Below are positions 6,786 to 15,645 of a stretch of 29,915 nucleotides of DNA, in pieces. Position numbers and translations under genes: made by a program. The first letter of the stretch is position 1; each line of letters begins with the position of its first letter. The notes beneath the pieces are model-generated. The model was given only the letters and a program-made list of their open reading frames with translations. It made no database searches and was not told where the DNA came from. This stretch comes from Dokdonella_A sp964582225. GTDB taxonomy: Bacteria; Pseudomonadota; Gammaproteobacteria; Xanthomonadales; Rhodanobacteraceae. The DNA lies in assembly GCA_964582225.1 (NCBI GenBank), contig CAZORA010000031.1:1-29915 (forward strand), written 5' to 3'.

Positions 6786-9700
6786 TCAGTCGTCCAGGGT
6801 GAGGAGTGAGGCGTTGCCGCCGGCGGCGGTGGTGTTGATGGTGAGGGTGCGTTCGGTGGCGAAGCGCAGCAGGTAGTGCGGGCCGCCGGCTTTGGGGCCA
6901 GTGCCGGAGAGGTTTTCGCCGCCGAAGGGCTGTACGCCGACGACCGCGCCGATCTGGTTGCGGTTGACGTAGCAGTTGCCGACCTTGGCGCGGCGGGCGA
7001 TGTGCTCGATGGTGGCGTCGACCCGGCTGTGGATGCCCAGGGTGAGGCCGAAGCCGGTGGCGTTGATGGCGTCGATCACCTGGTCGAGCTCGCTCGCCTT
7101 CCAGCGCACCACGTGCAGCGCGGGGCCGAACACTTCGCGGGTCAGCACCGAGATCGAGCCGATCTCGTAGGCGCGCGGGGCGAAGAAGGTGCCGTGCTCG
7201 GCTTCGGGCGGCAGCTTGGCCTGGTTGATCAGGCGCGCTTCGCCGCCCATGCGCGAGGCGTGTTCGTCGAGGCTGGCGCAGGAGGGCTGGTCGATGACTG
7301 GGCCGACGTCGGTGGCGAGGCGGGCGGGGTCGCCGACCTCGATTTCGTCGATCGCGCCCTTCAGCATCGTGATCACCTTGTCGGCGATGTCTTCCTGTAT
7401 GAACAGCACGCGCGCGGCCGAGCAGCGCTGGCCGGCGGAATCGAAGGCGGAGGTCACGACGTCCTTGACCAGCTGCTCGGGCAGCGCCGAGGAGTCGGCG
7501 ATCAGCGCGTTCTGGCCGCCGGTCTCGGCGATCAGGGCGGCGATCGGCGAGTTGCGCGCGGCCAGGGTGCGGTTGATGGTCCAGGCGGTTTCGGTGGAGC
7601 CGGTGAAGCAGACGCCGGCCACTTCCGGGCGAGTCAGCAGGATTTTGCCGAGCAGCGAGCCCTTGCAGGGCACGAACTGCAGCACTTTCTCCGGCACGCC
7701 CGCTTCGTGCAGCAGCTTGACGCCGGCGTAGCCGATCAGGGTGGTTTGGTCGGCGGGCTTGGCGATGACCGCGTTGCCGGCGGCCAGCGCGGCGGCGATC
7801 TGGCCGGTGAAGATCGCCAGCGGGAAGTTCCAGGGGCTGATGCAGACGAACACGCCGCGCCCGCGCAGGAACAGCTGGTTGCTCTCGCCGGTCGGGCCGG
7901 GCAGATCCTGCGGCTGGCCGAAGAGCCGTCGCGCCATCGTTGCGTAGTAGCGGCACATGTCGGCCGCCTCGCGGATCTCGGAGATCGCCGCCGGGATGGT
8001 CTTGCCTGCCTCGCGCACGCAGCGGGCAATGAACTCGCCGCGGCGCGCCTCGAGCAGGTCGGCGGCCTTTTCCAGGATCGCGGCGCGGTGCTCGGCGCCG
8101 AGCTCGTCCCAGGCTTCCTGGGCGTCGAGCGCGTTGGACAGCGCGCGCTCGATGGTCACTTCGTCGGCGCGGCGGCTGCTGCCGACGACTACGCGGCGGT
8201 CGGCCGGGTTGGTCACTTCGCGTGCGGTCTCGGTGCTGCTCGCGCCCGGCACCAGCGGCTCGGCCTTCCACGGCCCGGTGTCGGCGTTGACGGCGGCGGC
8301 GAAGGCGCGCAGCTCGTCGTCGTTGGCCAGGTTGACGCCCATCGAGTTGCGCCGCAGCTCGCCGTACAGGTTCACCGGCAGCGGGATCCGCGGGTGCGGC
8401 CCGGGCTCCAGCGCGCGCACGGTTTCGCAGGGATCGGCGACCAGCTCGCGGATCGGCACGTCCTCGTCGACGATGCGGTTGACGAAGGAGGTGTTGGCGC
8501 CGTTCTCGAGCAGGCGGCGCACCAGGTAGGGCAGCAGATCCTCGTGGCTGCCGACCGGCGCGTAGACGCGGCAGGGCACGTCGAGCTTGTCCTTGCCGAT
8601 CACCTCGGCGTAGAGGTCGGTGCCCATGCCGTGCAGGCGCTGGAACTCGAAGGCGCGGCCTTGCGCAAAGTGGTGGATGGCCGCGATGGTGTGCGCGTTG
8701 TGGGTGGCGAACTGCGGGTAGATCAGCTCGCCGCCGGCCTCGAACAGGCGCCTGGCGCAGGCCAGGTAGGAGACGTCGGTGTTGGGCTTGCGGGTGAACA
8801 CCGGGTAGCCGGCCAGGCCCTGCTCCTGGGCGCGCTTGATTTCGGAGTCCCAGTAGGCGCCCTTGACCAGGCGCACGCACCAGCGCCGGCCCGCCTTGCT
8901 GGCGGTTTCCGCGAGCCAGTCGATGACCTGCGGGGCGCGCTTCTGGTAGGCCTGTACGGCGAGGCCGAAGCCGTTCCAGCCTTCGAGCGAGGCGTGGGTG
9001 AAGACGGTCTCCATCACCTCGAGCGAAAGCTCCAGCCGGTCGGCTTCCTCGGCGTCGATGGTCATCGGGATGCCCTGCTCGCAGGCGATCTGGGCCAGTT
9101 CGAGCACTTTCGGCGTGAGCTCGCGGTGCACGCGCGAGCGCTTGGCGTACTCGTAGCGCGGGTGCAGCGCGGAAAGCTTGACCGAGATCGAGGGCGCGGC
9201 GAGCACGTCGGCGAAGGGCCCGCGCTGGCCGAGGGCGATGATCGCGTCCTGGTAGGCGCCGAAGTAGCGCTCGGCGTCGGGTTGGGTCAGCGCCGCCTCG
9301 CCCAGCATGTCGTAGGAATAGCGGTAGGCCGCGTTGCCCTTCTCGGACGAGCGGTTGAGCGCCTCCTCGATCGTGCGCCCCATCACGAACTGGTGGCCCA
9401 TGATGCGCATGGCCTGGCGCACCGCCAGACGGATCATCGGCTCGCCGGCGCGGCCGGCCAGACGCTTGATCGCGCCGAGAAAGTCGCTGCGGGTCTCCTC
9501 GGCAAGGTTCACCAGGCGCCCGGTCAGCATCAGGCCCCAGGTGGAGGCGTTGACGAACAGCGATTCACTGCCGCCCAGATGCTTCTTCCAGTCCGCCTCG
9601 CCGAGCTTGTCGCGGATCAGCTTGTCGGCGGTGGCGCTGTCGGGGATGCGCAGCAGAGCTTCCGCGACGCACATGAGCAGCACGCCTTCCTCGCTCGACA

Positions 9701-9935
9701 GGTCGTACTGGCGCATGAAGGACTCGACGGCGCTCTGCTCGCCGGCCTTGGCGCGCACTCGCGCCACCAGCTCGGTGGCGCGCGCCAGCACCAGCTCGGC
9801 CTCGGCGGGCGGCAGGCTGGCCTGCGCCAGCAGCTCATTGACGGCCGCGGTTTCGTCGCGCGACCAGGCGGCGGTGATCCGCTCGCGCGCGGCGGAAGCG
9901 GGGGCGGGCACATCGATGATCAGCGGTTCGCTCAC
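6786..9935 (-). CDS. putA: bifunctional proline dehydrogenase / delta-1-pyrroline-5-carboxylate dehydrogenase
   Basis: 1,049 residues. PutA oxidises proline to P5C (FAD, electrons to ubiquinone at the membrane) and then to glutamate (NAD+). Order: an alpha-helical arm from residue 1 (ERITAAWSRDETAAVNELL); the proline dehydrogenase barrel (about 190-470), with RLVKGAYWDSEIKRAQ around Lys358 and ENGANTSFVNR; and the aldehyde dehydrogenase domain (about 560-1010), with ISPWNFPLAIFTGQ, FTGSTETAW, catalytic-domain Glu804 (AETGGQN) and nucleophile Cys838 (GQRCSAAR). The end is FGGENLSGTGPKAGGP. There is no N-terminal ribbon-helix-helix domain, so this PutA should not repress its own gene as the E. 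coli protein does. The start is GTG at 9935 preceded by GAGAAA; the frame is open further upstream but not PutA-like. Confidence 0.95.
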   Translation of the reverse strand: MSEPLIIDVPAPASAARERITAAWSRDETAAVNELLAQASLPPAEAELVLARATELVARVRAKAGEQSAVESFMRQYDLSSEEGVLLMCVAEALLRIPDSATADKLIRDKLGEADWKKHLGGSESLFVNASTWGLMLTGRLVNLAEETRSDFLGAIKRLAGRAGEPMIRLAVRQAMRIMGHQFVMGRTIEEALNRSSEKGNAAYRYSYDMLGEAALTQPDAERYFGAYQDAIIALGQRGPFADVLAAPSISVKLSALHPRYEYAKRSRVHRELTPKVLELAQIACEQGIPMTIDAEEADRLELSLEVMETVFTHASLEGWNGFGLAVQAYQKRAPQVIDWLAETASKAGRRWCVRLVKGAYWDSEIKRAQEQGLAGYPVFTRKPNTDVSYLACARRLFEAGGELIYPQFATHNAHTIAAIHHFAQGRAFEFQRLHGMGTDLYAEVIGKDKLDVPCRVYAPVGSHEDLLPYLVRRLLENGANTSFVNRIVDEDVPIRELVADPCETVRALEPGPHPRIPLPVNLYGELRRNSMGVNLANDDELRAFAAAVNADTGPWKAEPLVPGASSTETAREVTNPADRRVVVGSSRRADEVTIERALSNALDAQEAWDELGAEHRAAILEKAADLLEARRGEFIARCVREAGKTIPAAISEIREAADMCRYYATMARRLFGQPQDLPGPTGESNQLFLRGRGVFVCISPWNFPLAIFTGQIAAALAAGNAVIAKPADQTTLIGYAGVKLLHEAGVPEKVLQFVPCKGSLLGKILLTRPEVAGVCFTGSTETAWTINRTLAARNSPIAALIAETGGQNALIADSSALPEQLVKDVVTSAFDSAGQRCSAARVLFIQEDIADKVITMLKGAIDEIEVGDPARLATDVGPVIDQPSCASLDEHASRMGGEARLINQAKLPPEAEHGTFFAPRAYEIGSISVLTREVFGPALHVVRWKASELDQVIDAINATGFGLTLGIHSRVDATIEHIARRAKVGNCYVNRNQIGAVVGVQPFGGENLSGTGPKAGGPHYLLRFATERTLTINTTAAGGNASLLTLDD

Positions 9936-10319
9936 GGCGTTTCTCGCGTGAAATGTGTCAAATGGTGTCGGACGGTGAGTCGCCACCCGTATGGTGGATC
10001 GGGTTTTGGCGTGTTTGTGGCGTGGTTCGTCGCACGCCGCGCGTCTGGCTCCGCTCGCGCCTGCGTGTGCGCCGGCGCGCTTGCCGGTGCCCGTCCGTCG
10101 CGCGGCGCTAGTGTAGTCAGGCGTCGACTCCGGGCCAAGCTCGTTCGAGCGCTGCCGCGTTCGGCTCTGCGTCATATTGTCGCAGAGCTGCGGCATCCAC
10201 TAAGATCGACCGCACCCCGCGCTCGTCGTCCCATGGCACCCGGAGCTTTCCGTACGCCATTCGAGGGGAAGATCGCAGCAAGGCGCAGCGCGAATCGCAC
10301 TTGAACCAAGGTGAAGGCA
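9936..10319. other. 384-bp divergent promoter region between putA and the oxidase cluster
   Basis: No gene. It must hold promoters in both directions. An inverted repeat CCACC-CGTAT-GGTGG (9983-9997) lies about 50 nt upstream of the putA start and could be an operator for an unknown regulator; no known binding motif is recognised. The region before ctaC holds a possible sigma-70 promoter, listed separately. Confidence 0.5.
10177..10206 (+). promoter_or_regulatory. candidate sigma-70 promoter for the cytochrome oxidase cluster
   Basis: TTGTCG (10177-10182) and TAAGAT (10201-10206) are spaced 18 nt, with 4 of 6 consensus bases in each box. The start site would lie about 105 nt before the subunit II ATG. 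Found by eye only. Confidence 0.35.
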
Positions 10320-11219
10320 ATGATTCCAACCGGGGAGTTTCGTGCGCAGGGCACGCGTTTCAGGCCGTTGCTTCTGATCGCGGGGCTGCTCGGTTCGGCC
10401 TCCGCCTGGGCCAATCCCGTGCCCTGGCAGCTCAACATGGCGCCGGGCGCCAGCGAAATATCGCGACGCATCTACGACCTGCACATGCTCGGTCTGTGGG
10501 TCTGCTTGTTCATCGGCGTGGTGGTGTACGCGGTGATGTTCGTGGCCATCTTCCGCTTCCGCAAATCGCGCGGTGCGGTGGCGGCGAAGTGGCACCACAA
10601 CACCCTGCTCGAGACGGTGTGGACGATCATTCCGATCATCATCCTGATCGTGCTCGCCTGGCCCGCCACCCGGCTGCTGATCGACATGGCCGACGTCGGC
10701 GATGCGGAGCTCACGGTCAAGGTCACCGGCTTCCAGTGGCGCTGGCGCTACGACTACGTCGAGTACCAGAAGCAGGACCCGGGCGTGCACTTCATCTCGA
10801 GCCTCGATGCGGCCTCCAATCGCACCCGCCAGCTCGATTCGGGCCTCGATCCGCACGCGGTGCAGGACGGCGACTTCGCCAGCTACCTGCTCAACGTCGA
10901 CAACCCGCTGGTGGTGCCCGTTGGCGCCAAGATCCGCTTCGTGATCACCGCCGATGACGTGATCCATTCCTGGTGGGTGCCGGCGCTGGGCTGGAAGCAG
11001 GATGCGATTCCGGGAATCATCAACGACGCCTGGACCAAGATCGACGAGCCCGGCACCTATCGCGGGCAGTGTGCCGAGCTTTGCGGCAAGGATCACGGCT
11101 TCATGCCGGTGGTGGTCAAGGCGCTGCCGAAGGCGGAGTTCGAGCAATGGCTGGCCGCGCGCAAGGCCGCCGCGACGAGCACCGCCGAGGTCGTCGCGCC
11201 GGCTCCGGCGCAGGGCTGA
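10320..11219 (+). CDS. ctaC: cytochrome c oxidase subunit II (CuA)
   Basis: 299 residues. A signal peptide (LLLIAGLLGSASAWA), two membrane helices (about 57-79 and 98-121), and a periplasmic cupredoxin domain. It takes electrons from cytochrome c. The CuA ligands are visible: His216 (IHSWWVP) and the block GQCAELCGKDHGFMP with Cys251, Glu253 (backbone), Cys255, His259 and Met262. FQWRWRYDY (138-146) is the aromatic patch for electron entry. There is no C-terminal cytochrome c domain; the tail is Ala-rich. I chose ATG 10320, with AAGGTG 6 nt upstream, over GTG 10311, which has no ribosome site. First gene of the oxidase cluster. Confidence 0.95.
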   Translation: MIPTGEFRAQGTRFRPLLLIAGLLGSASAWANPVPWQLNMAPGASEISRRIYDLHMLGLWVCLFIGVVVYAVMFVAIFRFRKSRGAVAAKWHHNTLLETVWTIIPIIILIVLAWPATRLLIDMADVGDAELTVKVTGFQWRWRYDYVEYQKQDPGVHFISSLDAASNRTRQLDSGLDPHAVQDGDFASYLLNVDNPLVVPVGAKIRFVITADDVIHSWWVPALGWKQDAIPGIINDAWTKIDEPGTYRGQCAELCGKDHGFMPVVVKALPKAEFEQWLAARKAAATSTAEVVAPAPAQG

Positions 11220-11301
11220 GGACGGGTGGCGCTCGCCGCCGACAGGACAGACAGCGATCCCGCGGGGTCGCGCTTCATCCAGTAATCGAGGTCAGCAGGC
11301 C

Positions 11302-12918
11302 ATGGCAGCAGTCAACCCCGTCATCGATCACGACACCCACGTGGAACACGGACACAAGCCGCACGGTTTCCTGCAGCGCTGGCTGTTCACTACCAACCAC
11401 AAGGACATCGGCACCCTTTACCTGGTGTTTTCGCTGCTGATGTTCTTCGTCGGCGGCAGCTTCGCCATGCTGATCCGTGCCGAGCTGTTCCAGCCGGGCA
11501 TGCAGCTGGTGCAGCCCGAGTTCTTCAACCAGATGACCACCATGCACGGCCTGGTGATGATCTTCGGCGCGATCATGCCGGCCTTCGTCGGCCTCGCCAA
11601 CTGGATGCTGCCGATGATGATCGGCGCGCCGGACATGGCGCTGCCGCGGATGAACAACTGGTCGTTCTGGATCCTGCCCTTCGCTTTCCTGCTCCTGCTC
11701 TCGACCTTCTTCATGCCGGGCGGAGCGCCGCAGGGTGGCTGGACCATGTACCCGCCGCTGGCGCTCGAGGGCGGCATGAACGTCGCCTTCGCCATCTTCG
11801 CGGTGCACATGATGGGCATCAGCTCGGTGATGGGCGCGATCAACATCATCGCCACCATCTTCAACATGCGCGCGCCGGGCGTCGATCTACTGAAGATGCC
11901 GGTGTTCGTCTGGAGCTGGCTGATCACCGCCTTCCTGCTGCTTGCGGTGATCCCGGTGCTGGCCGGCTCGATCACCATGCTGCTGACCGACAAGTATTTC
12001 GGCACCAGCTTCTTCAACCCGGCCGGCGGCGGCGACCCGGTGCTCTATCAGCACATCTTCTGGTTCTTCGGGCACCCCGAGGTCTACATCATGATCCTGC
12101 CGGCCTTCGGCATCATCAGCGAGATCGTGCCCACCTTCTCCCGCAAACCGCTGTTCGGCTATACCGCGATGGTCTACGCCCTGGCCTGCATCGCCTTCCT
12201 GTCGTTCCTGGTCTGGGCGCACCACATGTTCACGGTTGGCATGCCGCTCGGCGGCAACCTGTTTTTCATGTACGGCACCATGCTGATCGCGATTCCGACC
12301 GGCGTGAAGGTGTTCAACTGGGTCAGCACCATGTGGGGCGGCTCGATGACCTTCGAGACGCCGATGCTGTTCGCCTGCGCCTTCGTCGTACTGTTCACGA
12401 TCGGCGGCTTCTCCGGCGTCAGCGTGGCCCTGGTGCCGGCCGACTTCCAGTACCACGACACCTTCTTCGTGGTGGCCCACTTCCACTATGTGCTGCTGAC
12501 CGGCGCCGCCTTCGCCATCATGGCCGCGGTGTACTACTGGCTGCCCAAGTGGTCGGGCAACATGTATTCCGAGCGCTGGGGCAAGATTCACTTTTGGTCG
12601 AGCGCGATCTCGGCCAACGTACTGTTCTTCCCGCAGCACTTCCTCGGCCTCGCCGGCATGCCGCGGCGCATCCCCGACTACAACGTGGCCTTCGCCGACT
12701 TCAACATGATCAGCTCGATCGGCGGCTTCTGGTTCGGCGCCACCCAGCTGATCTTCGTCGGCGTCATCATTCACTGCGTCTACTACTCGAAGCACAAGGC
12801 GAGCGACCAGGTCTGGGAGAGCGCGCACGGTCTCGAGTGGAGCCTGCCTTCGCCGGCCCCTTACCACAGCTTCAGCGAGCCGCCGGTGATCCGCCCCGGC
12901 ATGCTGATCAACAGCTGA
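11302..12918 (+). CDS. ctaD: cytochrome c oxidase subunit I (haem a / a3-CuB)
   Basis: 538 residues, about 12 membrane helices. It reduces O2 to water and pumps protons. All metal ligands are present: His82 (TTMHGLVMIFG, haem a), His258 and cross-linked Tyr262 (GHPEVY), His307-His308 (AHHMF, CuB), His393 (haem a3) and His395 (haem a) in AHFHYV. D-channel residues (Asp111 in GAPDMALPRMNNW, Glu260 in HPEVY) mark an A1-type aa3 enzyme. The frame is open for another 100 codons upstream through ctaC's tail; the ATG at 11302 gives the family N-terminus (WLFTTNHKDIGTLY). Confidence 0.96.
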   Translation: MAAVNPVIDHDTHVEHGHKPHGFLQRWLFTTNHKDIGTLYLVFSLLMFFVGGSFAMLIRAELFQPGMQLVQPEFFNQMTTMHGLVMIFGAIMPAFVGLANWMLPMMIGAPDMALPRMNNWSFWILPFAFLLLLSTFFMPGGAPQGGWTMYPPLALEGGMNVAFAIFAVHMMGISSVMGAINIIATIFNMRAPGVDLLKMPVFVWSWLITAFLLLAVIPVLAGSITMLLTDKYFGTSFFNPAGGGDPVLYQHIFWFFGHPEVYIMILPAFGIISEIVPTFSRKPLFGYTAMVYALACIAFLSFLVWAHHMFTVGMPLGGNLFFMYGTMLIAIPTGVKVFNWVSTMWGGSMTFETPMLFACAFVVLFTIGGFSGVSVALVPADFQYHDTFFVVAHFHYVLLTGAAFAIMAAVYYWLPKWSGNMYSERWGKIHFWSSAISANVLFFPQHFLGLAGMPRRIPDYNVAFADFNMISSIGGFWFGATQLIFVGVIIHCVYYSKHKASDQVWESAHGLEWSLPSPAPYHSFSEPPVIRPGMLINS

Positions 12919-12943
12919 GACGCGGCGGCGAAACGGCAGTGCG

Positions 12944-13075
12944 ATGTCGCAGCAGGATGAAAACGAGAGCGTCCGCCAGCGTCAGGCCAACGCCCGGCGC
13001 ACGGCGCTCATGCTGGGCGGAATCGCCGTGCTGCTGTTTCTGTTGCCCTTCATCCTGCATCTGCTCGTGCGATGA
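12944..13075 (+). CDS. 43-residue cytochrome oxidase small assembly protein
   Basis: Short membrane protein: MSQQDENESVRQRQANARRT, then a single hydrophobic helix (about 22-42, LMLGGIAVLLFLLPFILHLL) and VR. A charged N-terminus with one C-terminal helix is what is annotated as cytochrome oxidase small assembly protein between ctaD and ctaG in other Proteobacteria. Its TGA overlaps the ctaG ATG (ATGA), so ctaG is probably translated by coupling. Too short for most gene finders. The role in CuB or haem insertion is inferred from position. Confidence 0.8.
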   Translation: MSQQDENESVRQRQANARRTALMLGGIAVLLFLLPFILHLLVR

Positions 13076-13650
13076 CTGAACAGGCCGACCGCTTCAACCG
13101 CAGCCTGATCCGCACGGGTCTGATCGTGGCTTGCTGCGCGTTTCTGTTCGGTTTCGCGATGGTGCCGCTGTATCGCGTGGTCTGCGAGCATGTGCTCGGC
13201 ATCAAGCTTGGCGAGGGTGCAGCCAGCGCCGCGGGCCTGGTCGAGGACACCAGCCGCACGGTCAACGTGCAGTTCGTCGCCAGCGTCAACAGCAGGCTGC
13301 CGTGGAGCTTCACCCCCGAGCGGCCGAGCGTCCGGGTACACCCCGGCAAGCTCACCGAGGTCTGGTTCGACGCCCGCAATCAGAGCGACGAGGCGATCGT
13401 CGGCAACGCCGTGCCGAGCGTCGCGCCGGCCGCGGCTTCTCTCTATTTCAACAAGACCGAGTGTTTTTGCTTCACCGAACAGACTCTCGCTGCGGGCGAG
13501 TCGCGGCGGATGCCGGTGCGCTTCTTCGTCGATCCGAAGCTGCCACAGAACGTGCACGACCTCACCCTGTCCTACACCTTCTTTGCCAACGAGCCGGCCA
13601 CCGCGCGGCTCGCCGAAACCGGGTCGTCGGCGACGCAGTTGCTGAACTGA
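13072..13650 (+). CDS. ctaG: cytochrome c oxidase assembly protein CtaG (Cox11, CuB chaperone)
   Basis: 192 residues. One N-terminal membrane helix (about 12-33), then a periplasmic Ig-like domain. The copper-binding CFCF motif is at 131-134 (NKTECFCFTEQ), and VPLYRVVCE after the helix is the family signature. It delivers copper to the CuB centre of subunit I. The ATG overlaps the stop of the small assembly protein. Length is normal for Cox11. Confidence 0.95.
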   Translation: MTEQADRFNRSLIRTGLIVACCAFLFGFAMVPLYRVVCEHVLGIKLGEGAASAAGLVEDTSRTVNVQFVASVNSRLPWSFTPERPSVRVHPGKLTEVWFDARNQSDEAIVGNAVPSVAPAAASLYFNKTECFCFTEQTLAAGESRRMPVRFFVDPKLPQNVHDLTLSYTFFANEPATARLAETGSSATQLLN

Positions 13651-13684
13651 TCCATCGACACGTACCGCAAGGGGTTCAGCCGCC

Positions 13685-14551
13685 ATGGCGCAATCACAAG
13701 CTGCTTACTACGTACCGCACGGCAGTCATTGGCCGATCGTCGGCTCATTCGGCCTGCTCGGCACCTTTGGTGGCGCCGCGCTGTGGATGGACGAGATCGG
13801 CGCCGGAAAGCCGATCATGACGATCGGCGTGGCGCTGCTGCTGCTGATGCTGTTCGGCTGGTTCCGCACGGTGATCAACGAATCGGTCGCTGGCCTCTAC
13901 AACCGGCAGGTCGATGGGTCTTTCCGCATCGGCATGATCTGGTTCATCTTTTCCGAGGTGATGTTCTTCAGCGCCTTCTTCGGCGCGCTGTTCTACATCC
14001 GCGTCTATTCAGTGCCCTGGCTCGGCGGCATCGGCCACGGCGTTTCGACCAACGAATACCTGTGGCCGGGCTTCAGCCCGGCGTGGCCCACCAATGGCCC
14101 CGGTGACGTCGGCGGCAGCTTCTCCACCATGTCGGCCTGGGGGATTCCGCTGCTCAACACCCTGCTGCTGCTGTCCTCGGGCGTCACTCTGACCATCGCC
14201 CATCACGCGCTGCGCGCCGGCCATCGCGCGCGGCTTCTGGTGTTTCTGGCGCTCACCGTGCTGCTCGGCGCGATCTTTCTCGGCTTCCAGGCTTACGAGT
14301 ACCACGAGGCCTATCACGAGCTGAACCTGACTCTCGGCAGCGGCGTCTACGGCAGCACCTTCTTCATGCTGACCGGCTTCCACGGCGCCCATGTCACGAT
14401 CGGCGCGATCATGCTGGCGATCATTTGGCTGCGCTGCCTGCGCGGTCACTTCGATCGCGACCAGCACTTCGGCTTCGAGGCGGTCGCCTGGTACTGGCAC
14501 TTCGTCGACGTGGTGTGGCTCTGCCTGTTCGTCTTCGTCTACGTGCTGTAG
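13685..14551 (+). CDS. ctaE: cytochrome c oxidase subunit III
   Basis: 288 residues with seven predicted membrane helices. Signature segments: FRIGMIWFIFSEVMFFSAFF, LGFQAYEYHEAYHE, FFMLTGFHGAHVTIGAIML and the end AVAWYWHFVDVVWLCLFVFVYVL (in two overlapping parts). It stabilises the oxidase and supports proton uptake. The extended loop WLGGIGHGVSTNEYLWPGF between helices is typical of the gammaproteobacterial form. It lies 34 nt after ctaG and ends the first plus-strand block; the next gene is on the opposite strand. Confidence 0.95.
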   Translation: MAQSQAAYYVPHGSHWPIVGSFGLLGTFGGAALWMDEIGAGKPIMTIGVALLLLMLFGWFRTVINESVAGLYNRQVDGSFRIGMIWFIFSEVMFFSAFFGALFYIRVYSVPWLGGIGHGVSTNEYLWPGFSPAWPTNGPGDVGGSFSTMSAWGIPLLNTLLLLSSGVTLTIAHHALRAGHRARLLVFLALTVLLGAIFLGFQAYEYHEAYHELNLTLGSGVYGSTFFMLTGFHGAHVTIGAIMLAIIWLRCLRGHFDRDQHFGFEAVAWYWHFVDVVWLCLFVFVYVL

Positions 14552-14648
14552 CTGAGCGCGCCGGCGGAGCCGTATGCCCAGGCGCACAGCCGTGTGCACG
14601 GACTCGAACACAGGGCCGCTGGCCTGACCTGCGTCACAGTCGACGCCT

Positions 14649-14861
14649 TCAGCCGCCGATCCCGTGCGGCTGGATCAGGCCGGCCCAGATTGCCGCGATG
14701 AGCAGCACGATCATCAGCACCGAAAGCGCGACTCGGCGCGTCAGCGCCTTCAGCATGCGATCGCTCCCGCTGCGATCGGTCATCATGTAGTAGAGGCTCG
14801 CGCCGAGGTTGTAGATGATTGCCGCCAGAAACAGCAGGATCAGGATTTTGCCGAGGCTCAT
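14649..14861 (-). CDS. DUF2909 twin-transmembrane protein
   Basis: 70 residues: MSLGKILILLFLAAIIYNLG (helix 1, about 4-24), then YYMMTDRSGSDRMLKALTRR, then a second helix (about 46-62) and HGIGG. This is the DUF2909 (twin transmembrane protein) pattern. It sits on the minus strand between ctaE and the SURF1 gene, the same place as in Pseudomonas oxidase clusters (for example PA0109). Function unknown; a link to oxidase assembly is inferred from conserved position. The ATG at 14861 is chosen; a TTG 24 nt upstream is open but less likely. Confidence 0.85.
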   Translation of the reverse strand: MSLGKILILLFLAAIIYNLGASLYYMMTDRSGSDRMLKALTRRVALSVLMIVLLIAAIWAGLIQPHGIGG

Positions 14862-14916
14862 TCGGTGTTTGGTCGTCGTCGCCAATCGGCGGCAGTCGTC
14901 TGGATTTTAACCCTCC

Positions 14917-15645
14917 GTGCGCAGACGCTGGCATCGCCCGGGTCCGTTCGCGATCGCGCTGACGCTCGCCGGCTGCCTGCTGTTTCTCAGCCTGGGCTTC
15001 TGGCAGTCGCGTCGCGCTGGTGAGAAGATCGCGCTGTTTGCGGCCTTCGACGCCCTGGCCACTCAGGAGCCGATCACGCTCGACGCGGCGCGGCGCAATC
15101 CGCGAACCGCGCCGCAACGGGTGCGAGTCGTCGGCCGCTACGATCCGACGCATGCCTGGCTTCTCGACAACCAGATCCGCGACGGGCGAGCTGGCGTGAT
15201 GGTGTTCGACCTGTTCGAGCCGGCGGACGGCAGTACGCCGCTCTTGGCCAACCGCGGTTTCCTGCCGCGCGACACCGAAGCGCGGACGCCGGCGGTGCCG
15301 CCGCCTCCGCCCGGGCCGCAGCAGCTGCTTGCCCTGTACGCGCCGCCGCCCGCGAGCGGCCTGCGCCTGGGCGGCAACCAGCTGCCGCAGCAGCGCAGCT
15401 GGCCCAAGCTCGGCATCTATATCGACCCGGCCGAGATCGGCGCCGACCTCGGACGCCAGATCGACGCGCGCGTGCTGCTCCTGCTGCCGCAGAAGGGCAG
15501 TCCCTTCGTGCGCGAGTGGCGACCGGACACCTTTCCCCCAGAGCGTCACCAGGCTTACGCGCTCACCTGGTTTCTATTTGCCGCGCTCTGCTGGCTGCTG
15601 TTCGTGTTGCGCCACTGGCGCGAAGATGGAACCCGCAATGCCTGA
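14917..15645 (+). CDS. SURF1-family oxidase assembly protein
   Basis: 242 residues. N-terminal helix (about 10-27, LTLAGCLLFLSLGFWQSRRA) with the LGxWQxxR pattern, a periplasmic domain with RVVGRYDPTHAWLLDNQIRDGRAG (in two overlapping parts) and LANRGFLPRD, and a C-terminal helix with HQAYALTWFLFA, both SURF1 hallmarks. SURF1 helps insert haem a into subunit I. The start is GTG at 14917; there is no ATG nearby that keeps the first helix. It overlaps the next gene by 8 nt. The proline run at about 127-131 lies in a variable loop. Confidence 0.9.
   Translation: MRRRWHRPGPFAIALTLAGCLLFLSLGFWQSRRAGEKIALFAAFDALATQEPITLDAARRNPRTAPQRVRVVGRYDPTHAWLLDNQIRDGRAGVMVFDLFEPADGSTPLLANRGFLPRDTEARTPAVPPPPPGPQQLLALYAPPPASGLRLGGNQLPQQRSWPKLGIYIDPAEIGADLGRQIDARVLLLLPQKGSPFVREWRPDTFPPERHQAYALTWFLFAALCWLLFVLRHWREDGTRNA

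Noticed and set aside
6876..10304. 1,142-codon open frame on the plus strand opposite putA
   Set aside because: Shadow of putA in GC-rich DNA: composition is Gly/Ala/Val/Asp/His-rich without motifs, while the minus frame carries all PutA catalytic motifs.
14552..14648. Bidirectional terminator between ctaE and the DUF2909 gene
   Set aside because: Small inverted repeats exist (GCACAGCCGTGTGC, AGGGCCGCTGGCCT) but none has a T-run on either strand.
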